Positions 10,248 to 18,972 of a stretch of DNA of 64,000 nucleotides are shown one piece after another. Origin of the DNA: Panonychus citri. Its lineage: Eukaryota; Arthropoda; Arachnida; Trombidiformes; Tetranychidae. Position numbers and translations under genes: made by a program. A model generated the notes under the pieces. That model ran no database searches and had not been told where the DNA came from. It saw only the letters and a program-made list of their open reading frames with translations. The number at the start of each line of letters is the position of its first letter. Position 1 is the stretch's first letter. Location: the NCBI RefSeq assembly GCF_014898815.1, contig NW_026515482.1:2108001-2172000 (forward strand), given 5' to 3'.

Positions 10248-11890
10248 TTAAACCATTGCGACAATTACCAAATGTGTCGCCTTGATGATGTTCTCACCAA
10301 GTAAAATATCGTTCGATAGACCATCTATCACATAGGCGGTTAAAAGCTTAGGTTCATCTCCATTGTAAACCTTTAACGGAACAAACCAATTACAGTTGAT
10401 AATATTTTGATTAGCAGACTGGAACTTGAGGTTGTAGGGATACGCGAGCAAGTCCAACCTGACGGCAAGGTCCTTGCTTATCAGGGAGGTACATGCTCCG
10501 GTATCAAACATTCCCTCAATTTGGATGTTATTAATTTTAAAGGTGATCATTGGGTGACGGACTTTTTCCGAGGAACCATTTTTATTTTTATTAGCTATTA
10601 ATCGCGTTGTATTAACGCTTCCATCACTAAGTTGCTCCTCAACTTCCACGTTGTTAGCCTTATTAGCGACAGAATTTTGGTCTCTTTTTGGTCTTTTATC
10701 GGGATACTTAGTCCAACAATCTTCTTCTGAATGAGTTGAGGACTTGCAGTGATTACATTTGGGTTTAGGATTAGATGATGATGAAGGTGAGGGTGAAGGT
10801 GATTTACCATTTGACCTCCAACCTGAATTTGAATTTTCTTGACCTTGTGAGGGTCGTAACCTTTTACTTTCCATTTTGGCTTTATTTCTTTGCCAATGAC
10901 CAATCACTTTGGCCTTAATTGTTTCAATATCGAGATTGATAATCTCGGGAATTATTTCATTTTGAAGATAATAGGGTAAGGAAGATAACATTAAGAGGGC
11001 TAAGGTTTTACTTGAGGCCTCAGGATATACAATTTTCAGGAAGTTTCAATTTTCGGAAGTCTCTCGGATCGTAACGTGTATCATACCTTTCTGTACGGTG
11101 TTGTAGATCGCATCAGCTTTTTCACTTGATGTGATTGTTGAATTGATTAATTTTTCCTTCCACTCGTCGTATTGAATGAAGGGTGAAGATAAATTTAATT
11201 GTTCGGCAAATTCTCTTGCCTCATTTTCAAGAAGCACGGTCGTGTGCTCTATCCATGAGCCCTTTGAGGGGTCTAAGGTCCTTAGATCCCACTCCAAAGA
11301 CTTGATAAAATCGGTAAACGATTGCTTCTCTTTGTTCGGCCATCGTTTCCTATCAATTCGTTTAAGGGCTTGTTGTTGAGCAAAACTCATTACCTTTTCT
11401 TTTTCTTGAAGGTTGAGCCTCTCTAGATTATTCAGCATGGTTGATTCCATCGCTGAATATTTATTAACCAACAATGTGGCTACTGTAGGGAGATCCAGAT
11501 CCTCTTCGATCTGTTTCTTGGTATACGCTTTAAAACGCTCAATTTGGTAAATTTTATTTCTGATGAGGTTAGGAGCGACTCGAAATCAAGGCCAATTTTC
11601 CTTAACTCGATCCCGTCCATCCATTTCACTGGAAACTCTCGTTTAGAGTCGATTCCAAATTCAGGAGAAATTTCTTCTCCATCAAACATTTTCTGGATAA
11701 CCTGGCTTCCCAGATTTCCTTTGCAGTTTATCATCGGATTTTGTGTTGGGTTATTTATACCCCACTCGATGGCAATGCCAATCAGTTCATTTCTGGTGAT
11801 GTTTTCTTTTGATGATTTTGGATGAGTTGTCGGTGATTTTCTGTAGTTGTTTTCACTAAACATGATGAACCTTTTGGATATTTTATCCAC
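10248..11890 (-). pseudogene. Gypsy Gag, nucleocapsid and protease, broken frame
   Basis: Three open pieces. 11890-11480 is the N-terminal Gag region (MDKISKRF start). 11474-11046 is a helical capsid-like region in a different frame. 10991-10248 is in the same frame as the second piece but separated from it by an in-frame TGA at 11046-11048. The third piece holds a CCHC zinc knuckle (C-x2-C-x4-H-x4-C, CNHCKSSTHSEEDC) and a retropepsin-type protease with the DTG active site (MFDTGACTSL) and ILLGENII flap-side motif. The 11535 region carries a one-base shift, and protease and RT are also out of frame near 10275. Either all are decay, or the last is a programmed shift. Two hairpins (10458-10485, 11262-11299) lie inside, the first on conserved protease residues. 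Confidence 0.85.
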
Positions 11891-11949
11891 TTTTCACTAT
11901 TCACTTTACACAGTTATAGGTGTTACCACCGAAAACAATTGAAGGTTGA

Positions 11950-11983
11950 GTGTTAGGGAACAAGGACCTTGTTCCTCTAACAC
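11950..11983. repeat. AAGGACCTT quasi-palindrome in gypsy leader
   Basis: GTGTTAGGGAACAAGGACC pairs with CTTGTTCCTCTAACAC, with one G-T pair and a one-base bulge, between the gag start (11890) and the 5' LTR (12130). The central base is A on the plus strand, opposite to most other copies. Its location in the untranslated leader is where LTR elements usually keep packaging and dimerisation signals. Confidence 0.85.
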
Positions 11984-12129
11984 AACAGACTTAAAAGTGT
12001 CGGAATCGAAACAGAAGTTGAGCTTTTTGGGTAAACCGAAGCTCACTTATAGGTGTTTCTTTGAAGATTCTTGTAGGCCTAATGAAGAGAAACTTTCACT
12101 TTAGATCAGCAGAGGCATCTCCACCAATT

Positions 12130-12492
12130 TGATAAGTATATTTGCAAGCAAGCAACCCATACTAAGGGATCCTGAGAAACTAATACTAAAGTGAAGGTTT
12201 TACTTAACACTTTATTTAAATTGTTTTGTTGAGGTTAGTAATTAAACGGTAATTTGTGAATTAAGGTGGGGAAAAATAGAGGTTAACAGAGGTTGAACAA
12301 CTTTAGAAAATGTAGAGAGAGTAATTAAACAATTGACTGATTAACAACAACTAACTTGAAGGACAATTGAATGGCTATTTATATCTTAATTGAGGGTTAA
12401 CATTGAAGGTGATTTAACAATGGTCACGTGGGTAGATAAGGTAATGGGGGAAAGTTAATATATTACAAAGTGTGATGGCTAATACCCTTACA
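12130..12492 (-). repeat. 5' LTR (right), 363 bp
   Basis: Starts TG (12130) and ends CA (12492), followed by the CTGAT target duplication. It contains GTCACGTGGG at 12422-12431 and lies on the upstream side of the leftward-transcribed element, so it should hold the element promoter. Only about 260 bp match the left LTR. Confidence 0.85.
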
Positions 12493-13226
12493 CTGATTAA
12501 TAAATTTTACTTAATAGATTCGTAAGACCCTTACGGTCGTCAATGTGACTGGGCAACCTCGAGTGTTGCCCTCAGCGGTCACATTTTTATTCAACCGCTT
12601 TGGAATACAGTCTTCTATAAATTCAGTCTTCTATAAATACAGTCTTCTAGAAATTCAGTCTCAAAAATTCAGTCTTCTAAAAATTCAGTTCTTTAACTTT
12701 TCATGGATCCGACTGAACAGAAAATACAGAGTAATAGGAAGGTTAGAAGATGAAGAATAAAATAAATAGATTAATCACCATAAACAGAGGAACCTTACTT
12801 AATTAAGAAATTAGACAGTTAAAACAGACAGTATACGAAAGAAAGAGAAAATTTTCAGCCTTTTTCGACCGCGAAATTTGAATTAGAAAAATCGAAATTG
12901 ATCGATTTATTAGCGAAAATTGATCGGATCGATCGATCAACTGAAAATCTGAGATCGGAACAGCTCTAACAAGAAGAGAAAAGAAAACAGCTGATGAGTG
13001 TCACGTGATTTCTACAAAAAGATCTCTGAGTTTCTAGAAGATTTTGTTTTAGAAATTCAATCAACAACAATTTGTCTTAATTTCTTTCTTTTTTTAATTG
13101 TTCTTGTTAACTTTTGATTCTATTCTAATGTTCATCAGTGGTATTTAATTGATTCTCTGTTGAACGATTTTGAGATTGTTCTCCAAATCGGTTTTCTTTT
13201 TATTCTCTTTTAATTTGTTTGTGTCT

Positions 13227-14117
13227 ACCAACGAGAAGATTTTTGGTGTTTTCTTTCTGTAATAAGAAACAATTGGAATAATTTTCTTCTCTTTTTCTCT
13301 CATCATGGTTAAATTAAGTGAATTATCTGATAAACAATTGGATCCCAGAGAATGTCAATATCGTTTAAATGGTAAAATTCGTAAAATTATATCAAAATGT
13401 TTGGATAAACAGGATGATCACGATGATTGTGATGTTGAAAATTCTCCGAATTCTGGTCATTAATGTCACTTCTAGAATCGCTCGACTTTATTTCATAGCC
13501 CAAATTCAATACCTTAAAATATCTCTTGTTCCGATAATGATTATCCTTTCACATGAATAAGTTACTCTTTGCATTAAACGGGTACAGACAAAGACAATTT
13601 CCATGAAAGTTTTCATCAATCTAATAATTGAATTGCTAAGCATTTCATCGGATGTGGAGAAAAATATTAATTGAGTTTGATTGGCATCATCACATATAAA
13701 GATACACATAATAAAGATTTAGCTTTGGATAAATTGAAAACAATTATGGACCAAGAGGAAGGAAATAAGCAAATGGTTTCTTATGATGATCTTACCGAGA
13801 TACATAAATGTTTACAACATTTAGATTCAACATATCAACTGTTTTTCTATCAACTATTGGAGGAAACAAATACAATCATCCCAAAGAACAATAAAGCACC
13901 AGAATTAAAGGCTCGATTGGCTCGATTAAAGTGTGAAGCCGCAGCTAAAGAGTATAAAGCGATGACCGATGGTATTAACCTGGTACCTTCAAATTCAAAG
14001 CAAAATCAGGCCTCAGCTAATTCAATCAACGAAGTGAGACAAATTAAAACTCTAATCACCGCCTTAATCAATGGAGTTATGGTCGTTTTTTGTTCATTCT
14101 TTTTCGTTTACAAAGCG
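13227..14117 (+). repeat. Left arm of large inverted repeat
   Basis: Matches 15855-16766 in reverse orientation, including the internal 3'-end fragment. The inverted copy was therefore made after copy A had been scrambled. Arm limits are CTACCAACGAGAAG on one side and TACAAAGC(G/A)GTT on the other. Confidence 0.85.
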
Positions 14118-14291
14118 GTTGAATATTCACTTCCACAGCCTAACATCAATACCCAAATTCTGGTCGCTATTATTGTAATCGTTGATCTTTATTGCATAGC
14201 CCAACTTCAATACCTTAAGATATCTCTTGTTCCGCTAATGATTATCTTTTTTTACATGAATAAGTTAATGTTTTTATCAAACAGGTGCTGA
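13305..14291 (+). pseudogene. Tmem199: TMEM199/VMA12 copy A, interrupted by its own 3' end
   Basis: The 5' part (13305-13436, MVKLSELSDKQLDPRE...) matches the intact gene at 20443. At codons for CDVENS it runs into about 250 bp that resemble the gene's 3' end (compare 13440-13690 with 14150-14402). It reaches a stop, and then the body resumes at 13710 (NKDLALDKLKTI...) and is identical at protein level to copy B up to the first membrane segment. The C-terminal membrane segment is altered (VIVDLYCIAQ in place of the normal VTSIIAIAELYFF). The second open stretch lacks an ATG near its beginning. Probably non-functional; a shortened product from ATG 13746 cannot be excluded. Confidence 0.8.
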
Positions 14292-14402
14292 TATTCATTG
14301 ACAAAGACAATTTCCATGAAAGTTCTCATCAATCTAATAATTGAATTGCTAAGCATTTCATCGGAAGCGGGGAAAAATATTAATTGAGTTTGATTGGCAT
14401 CA

Positions 14403-14791
14403 TCACTTGATTATTTTCATGTTAATTTTAATGTGAAATCAAATTGAAATGTTGCTATTGCTTTTCAATTGTTTAAGCAATATTGTTTATCCATAATTAC
14501 CAATTCATCTGTCACTTTCTCCATGACAAATAGTTTCACATGATGGTTTTATAATGAATTCGTCATAATTTAATGTCAGTTTTGTTTAACTGTAAGTCGC
14601 ATATAAGTTATTTGTTTCACGAAAAGTAATCGAAGGTTCCAAGTGTAATCATTAGAGATGAGATTAAATTTTCACACATGAATCACCTGTGAATATTTAT
14701 TTTATATATAAACGAATCAGTTTCTGTACAGTATCAAAATATCATTTGCTTTTAATACGAAGAGTAGTATTTGAGAAAGTAAAAAATTAAA
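14403..14791. other. Non-coding spacer, promoter of the small fibroin-like gene
   Basis: No gene seen. A TATATAAA-type TATA box lies at about 14702-14710, some 85 bp upstream of the ATG at 14792, a plausible core promoter distance. Confidence 0.5.
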
Positions 14792-15179
14792 ATGAAAGTT
14801 TTCATTGTGACTTGTTTCCTCTCTTGCGCTTTCATGGCCTCAGGTAAGCAAGAAAACTTTGGTGAGTTTTCAAGTTTAATCGATCGTACTAACTCTATGC
14901 TTTCTTGCAGCTTACCCACGATTCAGTGGCGGTTTCTATGGTGAATCTGAATTTGGGGCAGTTGACGGTGGATTTAGTAGTCTGACTGGTGGACCAGGAT
15001 ATTTTGATCTATATTCTGATGGCGCTTATGGTCAAAACTCATTTCACAATCAGCAACAATTGTTTCAAGAACAAGCCCGAGCTGATGCCTTAGCCGAAGC
15101 TCAAGCGAGAAGACAAGCTGAAGCCCAAGCTTTCACAGGTAGAGCTAAAACACTAGGAAAAGTTCAAACTAAAGCTTAA
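14792..15179 (+). CDS. Small secreted fibroin-like protein (106 aa)
   Basis: Exon 1 is 14792-14843 and exon 2 is 14911-15179, with a 67-bp phase-1 intron. The signal peptide MKVFIVTCFLSCAFMAS is nearly identical to that of the silk-like gene at 39150-41558 and is cut by an intron at the same codon and phase, so the two are paralogues. The mature part has a Gly/Phe/Tyr-rich stretch (FSGGFYGESEFG), then QEQARADALAEAQARRQAEAQ, a short version of the ARAQAE repeats of the large gene. It ends KVQTKA. It lies in the spacer of the TMEM199 inverted repeat. A role in silk or another secreted material is inferred from composition and paralogy only. Confidence 0.75.
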
Positions 15180-15836
15180 TCAAGAATCAAGAATCAATTT
15201 AGTATCAAGACAAATTTAATTAATTGATTTTAATTTCACGATTATTTCGAAAAATCATTTTTCGAAAATGTCTTACAAGGTAAAAAAATGTACACGACTG
15301 ACTAACTGAGTAAAAAACCCCTGAAACCTAACTGAAAATTTCAATAAACTGAGCTTCCAACATAAATTGACATTTCTCTTTTTGCCATCTATTCCACCAT
15401 ACAAAGTACACGTGTTCATCTTGGTTTGTAAGTATAATAACTCAATGACGCTGCATCGCGATGCAATCGAGAAATATGATTATAAGAAGTGTCCTGTCAT
15501 TTTAACTATGTTATCTATTGAAATGGTTATCTGACTAGCTAGCAACTGTTATCTTCTCCTGATTATCATCAACTGCGTGCATGATTTAAAAAGGGTTGCA
15601 AACTCAAAGTCTTTGGTTGCATATGTGAACAGGAACTAAGATCCTTAATCATTATCAATGATACTGATAACATGATAATCTATGTGATTTTACATCTAAT
15701 CATCTCCTTTTCACAGTTATCCTCATCTTCATGCATTCAATTAGACTCTCTCTCAAACTTGATTAATTAACTTCAATTGATAAAACATCAACAGACGTGC
15801 TATTAATTTTGTTTCGCGTTTTTAAAATGACTAATT
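15180..15836. other. Non-coding spacer of the inverted repeat
   Basis: Contains the 3' region of the small fibroin-like gene (AATAAA at about 15342) and otherwise no recognisable gene or repeat. Confidence 0.5.
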
Positions 15837-15837
15837 G

Positions 15838-16766
15838 TCAATCAACGGTATTAACTGCTTTGTAAACGAAAAAGAATGAACAAAAAACGACCATAACTCC
15901 ATTGATTAAGGCGGTGATTAGAGTTTTAATTTGTCTCACTTCGTTGATTGAATTAGCTGAGGCCTGATTTTGCTTTGAATTTGAAGGTACCAGGTTAATA
16001 CCATCGGTCATCGCTTTATACTCTTTAGCTGCAGCTTCACACTTTAATCGAGCCAATCGAGCCTTCAATTCTGGTGCTTTATTGTTCTTTGGGATGATTG
16101 TATTTGTTTCCTCCAATAGTTGATAGAAAAACAGTTGATATGTTGAATCTAAATGTTGTAAACATTTATGTATCTCGGTAAGATCATCATAAGAAACCAT
16201 TTGCTTATTTCCTTCCTCTTGGTCCATAATTGTTTTCAATTTATCCAAAGCTAAATCTTTATTATGTGTATCTTTATATGATGATGCCAATCAAACTCAA
16301 TTAATATTTTTCTCCACATCCGATGAAATGCTTAGCAATTCAATTATTAGATTGATGAAAACTTTCATGGAAATTGTCTTTGTCTGTACCCGTTTAATGC
16401 AAAGAGTAACTTATTCATGTGAAAGGATAATCATTATCGGAACAAGAGATATTTTAAGGTATTGAATTTGGGCTATGAAATAAAGTCGAGCGATTCTAGA
16501 AGTGACATTAATGACCAGAATTCGGAGAATTTTCAACATCACAATCATCGTGATCATCCTGTTTATCCAAACATTTTGATATACAATATTTTGATATATG
16601 TAATTTTACGAATTTTACCATTTAAACGATATTGACATTCTCTGGGATCCAATTGTTTATCAGATAATTCACTTAATTTAACCATGATGAGAGAAAAAGA
16701 GAAGAAAATTATTCCAATTGTTTCTTATTACAGAAAGAAAACACCAAAAATCTTCTCGTTGGTATA
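15838..16766 (-). pseudogene. Tmem199: TMEM199/VMA12 copy C (inverted, right arm)
   Basis: Reverse-oriented copy of 13227-14117, from the 5' untranslated region to the first membrane segment. It holds the same internal 3'-end fragment and the same stop as copy A. The body encodes a protein stretch identical to copies A and B, then runs out of homology after TACAAAGC, giving a truncated open frame with a tail (NTVD) that lacks the second membrane helix. A CAATATTTTGATATATGTAATTTTA insertion distinguishes it from A near 16580-16610. Cannot give the normal V-ATPase assembly factor. Confidence 0.82.
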
Positions 16767-16837
16767 AATTGATTGAATTAGCGTTGACCTGATTTCGATT
16801 TGAATTTGAAAGGACCAGGTGCATAACATCGGTCATG
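16767..16837 (-). pseudogene. Diverged TMEM199 fragment at the breakpoint
   Basis: About 68 bp resemble 15942-16012 (the segment encoding DGINLVPSNSKQNQASANSIN) in the same minus orientation, with clear divergence. It abuts the first coding exon of the protease homologue, marking a rearrangement joint. Confidence 0.65.
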
Positions 16838-17787
16838 GAAGGTGCAGCAAGTCGAATCTTCAGAGGGAAAGAAGTTCGAGCTCACAAATACCCTTGGTTA
16901 GCATACATTCGGTGAGTTTTTCATTGCTCTCATTACATTTTCTTTGCCATGGTCATCAATAACAATGAATTAATCTTTTCAGATTATATTCCAAAAGCAG
17001 TTATAGACCATTCCCTCAATGTAGTGGTTCTTTGATCGATGAACGACATGTAATCACCGCTGCTAATTGTCTCGTCGGTAAGAATGGATTAGTCTTCGAA
17101 CCCTCAGCTATTGATGTTTTCCTTGGTAGAGTCAAGTCTGTCTCGGAGAAAACTAAAGCCACTACCGTCTCAGAGATCTGGGTTGATCCGGACTTCAATC
17201 CACAAGATCTTTCCAACGATTTCGCAATCTTGACTCTTTCCGAGCCCGTTAACTTCACTCAGCAAATCGCACCGGTCTGTTTACCCAACAGCGAAAATGA
17301 ATTGATAAAACTCACAGTTGCAGGGTGGGGAGCCACAACTTATTATTCTCCCTCAAGTGACAATCTTTTGGAAGTCGACGTTGATTACTTGACCCGTAAG
17401 TTGACAATAGTTAATCTTTGATCTGTAAAATAACGTTTTCTACCTTGAATGATTTTAGCTGACCAATGTAACGATATCAAGACTGATTACATAATGAACC
17501 AAAATGGTTTACCTCAATCTATGAAGGGCCGAATGCGAACTCCCAAGGTTCGTGATACTCTCATGTGTGCCATCAACAAGCAAACAAAGGGTGACACTTG
17601 TTCTGGTGATTCTGGTGGACCTCTTATGTTCAAAAATGCTACCGGTCTCAATTATCTTATGGGTGTTGTTTCTGGCTCATGGACAGAATGTGGTACAAGT
17701 GACGACACCGCTGGTCTTTACACTCGAGTCTTGCGCTATCAAGATACCATCAAAAGTATCGCTCCAAACGCTTGCTGGAAGGATTAA
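16838..17787 (+). CDS. S1 (trypsin-fold) serine protease homologue, catalytic His replaced by Asn
   Basis: Exons 16838-16911, 16983-17395 and 17459-17787 (271 codons as modelled). Activation-site-like RIFRG (normally RIVGG) is followed by the chymotrypsin fold. The His57 position reads TAANC instead of TAAHC (AAT codon at about 17064-17066). Asp102 is present in NDFAILTL and Ser195 in GDSGGP, with Asp at 189 (KGDTCSGDSGG) giving a trypsin-like pocket. Losing His should abolish proteolysis, so this is a non-catalytic protease homologue or a decaying gene. No signal peptide is present: the first exon begins at the rearrangement joint with the TMEM199 fragment, so the true 5' exon may be missing. 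The rest of the frame is intact with good splice sites and AATAAA at about 17881. Confidence 0.85.
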
Positions 17788-17899
17788 CAGAGCGAATACA
17801 TTATTTAGTCTTTTCCGATTGTATTGAGAATCACTTGGAAAATCTAACGTTAGCTAAATGTATTCCAAATGAGAGAAAGTAATAAACTTTCGGTATATT

Positions 17900-18279
17900 A
17901 TTTATCCTGAGTGATTTCAAATTTATATCAACAATTTAGATTCGATCAATTACTAAGAATGATAACTGTATCAAAGTAGATACAACTAGAAAATCAAAAA
18001 GAAAGAGACACAGAATAGTTTCTCACAGTGAATCTTAAAGAAAGACAATCAGTGCATAATTATTACATTCATAATCATTGAAACAAGTGCAGTTTTGGGA
18101 TATGTTTATATAGCCTCGAAAATTAAGATCGACTACACTCTTAAATGGAGATACACATAGAAGTGGTATCTTATCAATTTAGTAATGAATTTAAATTGAA
18201 AATAAATTGCGCATCTACATCTAAAAGTGTAGTCTATCTCAATTTTCGAGGCTGTATTATGTTATTACTCTTTGGGTAC
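17900..18279. other. Intergenic, between protease homologue and copy B
   Basis: Nothing recognisable. A short inverted similarity occurs: TATATAGCCTCGAAAATTAAGATCGACTACACT near 18108-18140 mirrors AGTGTAGTCTATCTCAATTTTCGAGGCTGTA near 18226-18256, giving a large imperfect stem just outside the copy B boundary. Confidence 0.5.
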
Positions 18280-18283
18280 AAGT

Positions 18284-18600
18284 ATATGAGATCACATGTT
18301 CCAACAGTTTTCTTAACATTGAACTTGATCGTTTGTATTTCTCTATTTTATCTCCAATCAAAATGTTTCTCTTGTTCGCCCATCTCAAAATCTGAACTTC
18401 GTAAGGCCATAATTCTGTACAATCTTCAAATGGATGCACGTCGAGCCAAACTAATGGAATAAATTGATGTTTGTTCACAGCATCATGACAATTTCACAGC
18501 CTTTTTCTTTTGCAATGAAAGACCAACTATTACAAATGGCGACAAAAACATTGATCTCGGTGAAAAACTCAACAAGAAGCTTCAAGTGTTAGAAGAATCC
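18284..18600 (+). pseudogene. Degraded copy of the secreted orphan gene
   Basis: Matches the intron end and exon 2 of the gene at 2166-2697. The signal-peptide exon is absent. An indel turns ATGGATAAAATT into ATGGAATAAATT with an immediate stop at 18460-18462, and about 100 bp of the exon are missing after GCATCATGACAATTTCACAG. The rest (18490-18600) is nearly identical. Confidence 0.75.
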
Positions 18601-18972
18601 AAATAACTAATCCAAGTCTTGATTCCGCTCGTGGTCTTGAAAAAAAGGCTAAAATTGGCTTTGGATTGCTTGTTCTCGAAGTGTTGACCATTTGGACTCT
18701 TCTTCATTGATTTAAAATTACCAATGAGTGTATTTAATTTTCCTACATTAGGACTAATCACATGTAATCAAAATTTTCTCTATTAGAACTACCTCAAAAT
18801 CCTATTAGTTTACTTTTCTTTACACCGCATAGACTTATCGGCAATCGTATAATCGTTTTTTGATTGACTTTCCTTTTTTAATTCACGAATTGATGGAACC
18901 AGAATTATTTAATTGTGACATAAAAATATAGATGACGGGATAGGGAATGATGATGACAGAATGGACAAAAAT

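Larger units (their letters stand above)
3938..12492 (-). mobile_element. Ty3/gypsy LTR retrotransposon, transcribed leftward
   Basis: Related LTRs begin at 3938 and 12130 (TGATAAGTATATTTGC). The right LTR ends ...TTACA at 12492. A 5-bp CTGAT target duplication (3933-3937 and 12493-12497) frames the element inside the hAT MITE. On the minus strand the order is leader, gag, CCHC knuckle, aspartic protease, RT, RNase H, integrase, then about 2 kb of 3' noncoding DNA, the domain order of Ty3/gypsy. No envelope gene is seen. Next to the 5' LTR a TGGTGGAGATGCC stretch, three bases in, can serve as tRNA primer-binding site (tRNA not identified). Gag has a frameshift and an in-frame stop, and protease and RT are in different frames, so this copy looks inactive. 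It carries 21 AAGGTCCTT-type quasi-palindromes. Confidence 0.9.
3762..12968. mobile_element. hAT-type MITE (about 650 bp), split by a gypsy element
   Basis: The ends are inverted: the left end reads TAGAGTTGTTCCGA (3762 on) and the right end, reversed, reads TAGAGCTGTTCCGA (ending 12968). An 8-bp direct repeat ACAAGAAG flanks it (3754-3761 and 12969-12976). The paralogous copy B has a single ACAAGAAG (20107-20114), an unoccupied site. An 8-bp target duplication plus TAGAG termini fits the hAT superfamily. Without the nested retrotransposon the element is 3762-3937 plus 12498-12968. It has no transposase, so it is non-autonomous. Subterminal GATCGATC palindromes, a GTCACAT-type hairpin at about 12542-12587 and CAGTCTTCTATAAATT-like tandem repeats (about 12608-12690) lie inside. 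It landed between the RPB5 and TMEM199 promoters of copy A. Confidence 0.85.
12969..14402. repeat. Segmental duplication copy A, right part
   Basis: Resumes exactly after the hAT target-site copy and matches copy B from 20107 through the RPB5/TMEM199 intergenic promoter and the TMEM199 body. It ends in a 3' region (about 14150-14402) whose sequence also appears, diverged, at about 13440-13690 inside the same gene copy. Confidence 0.85.
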
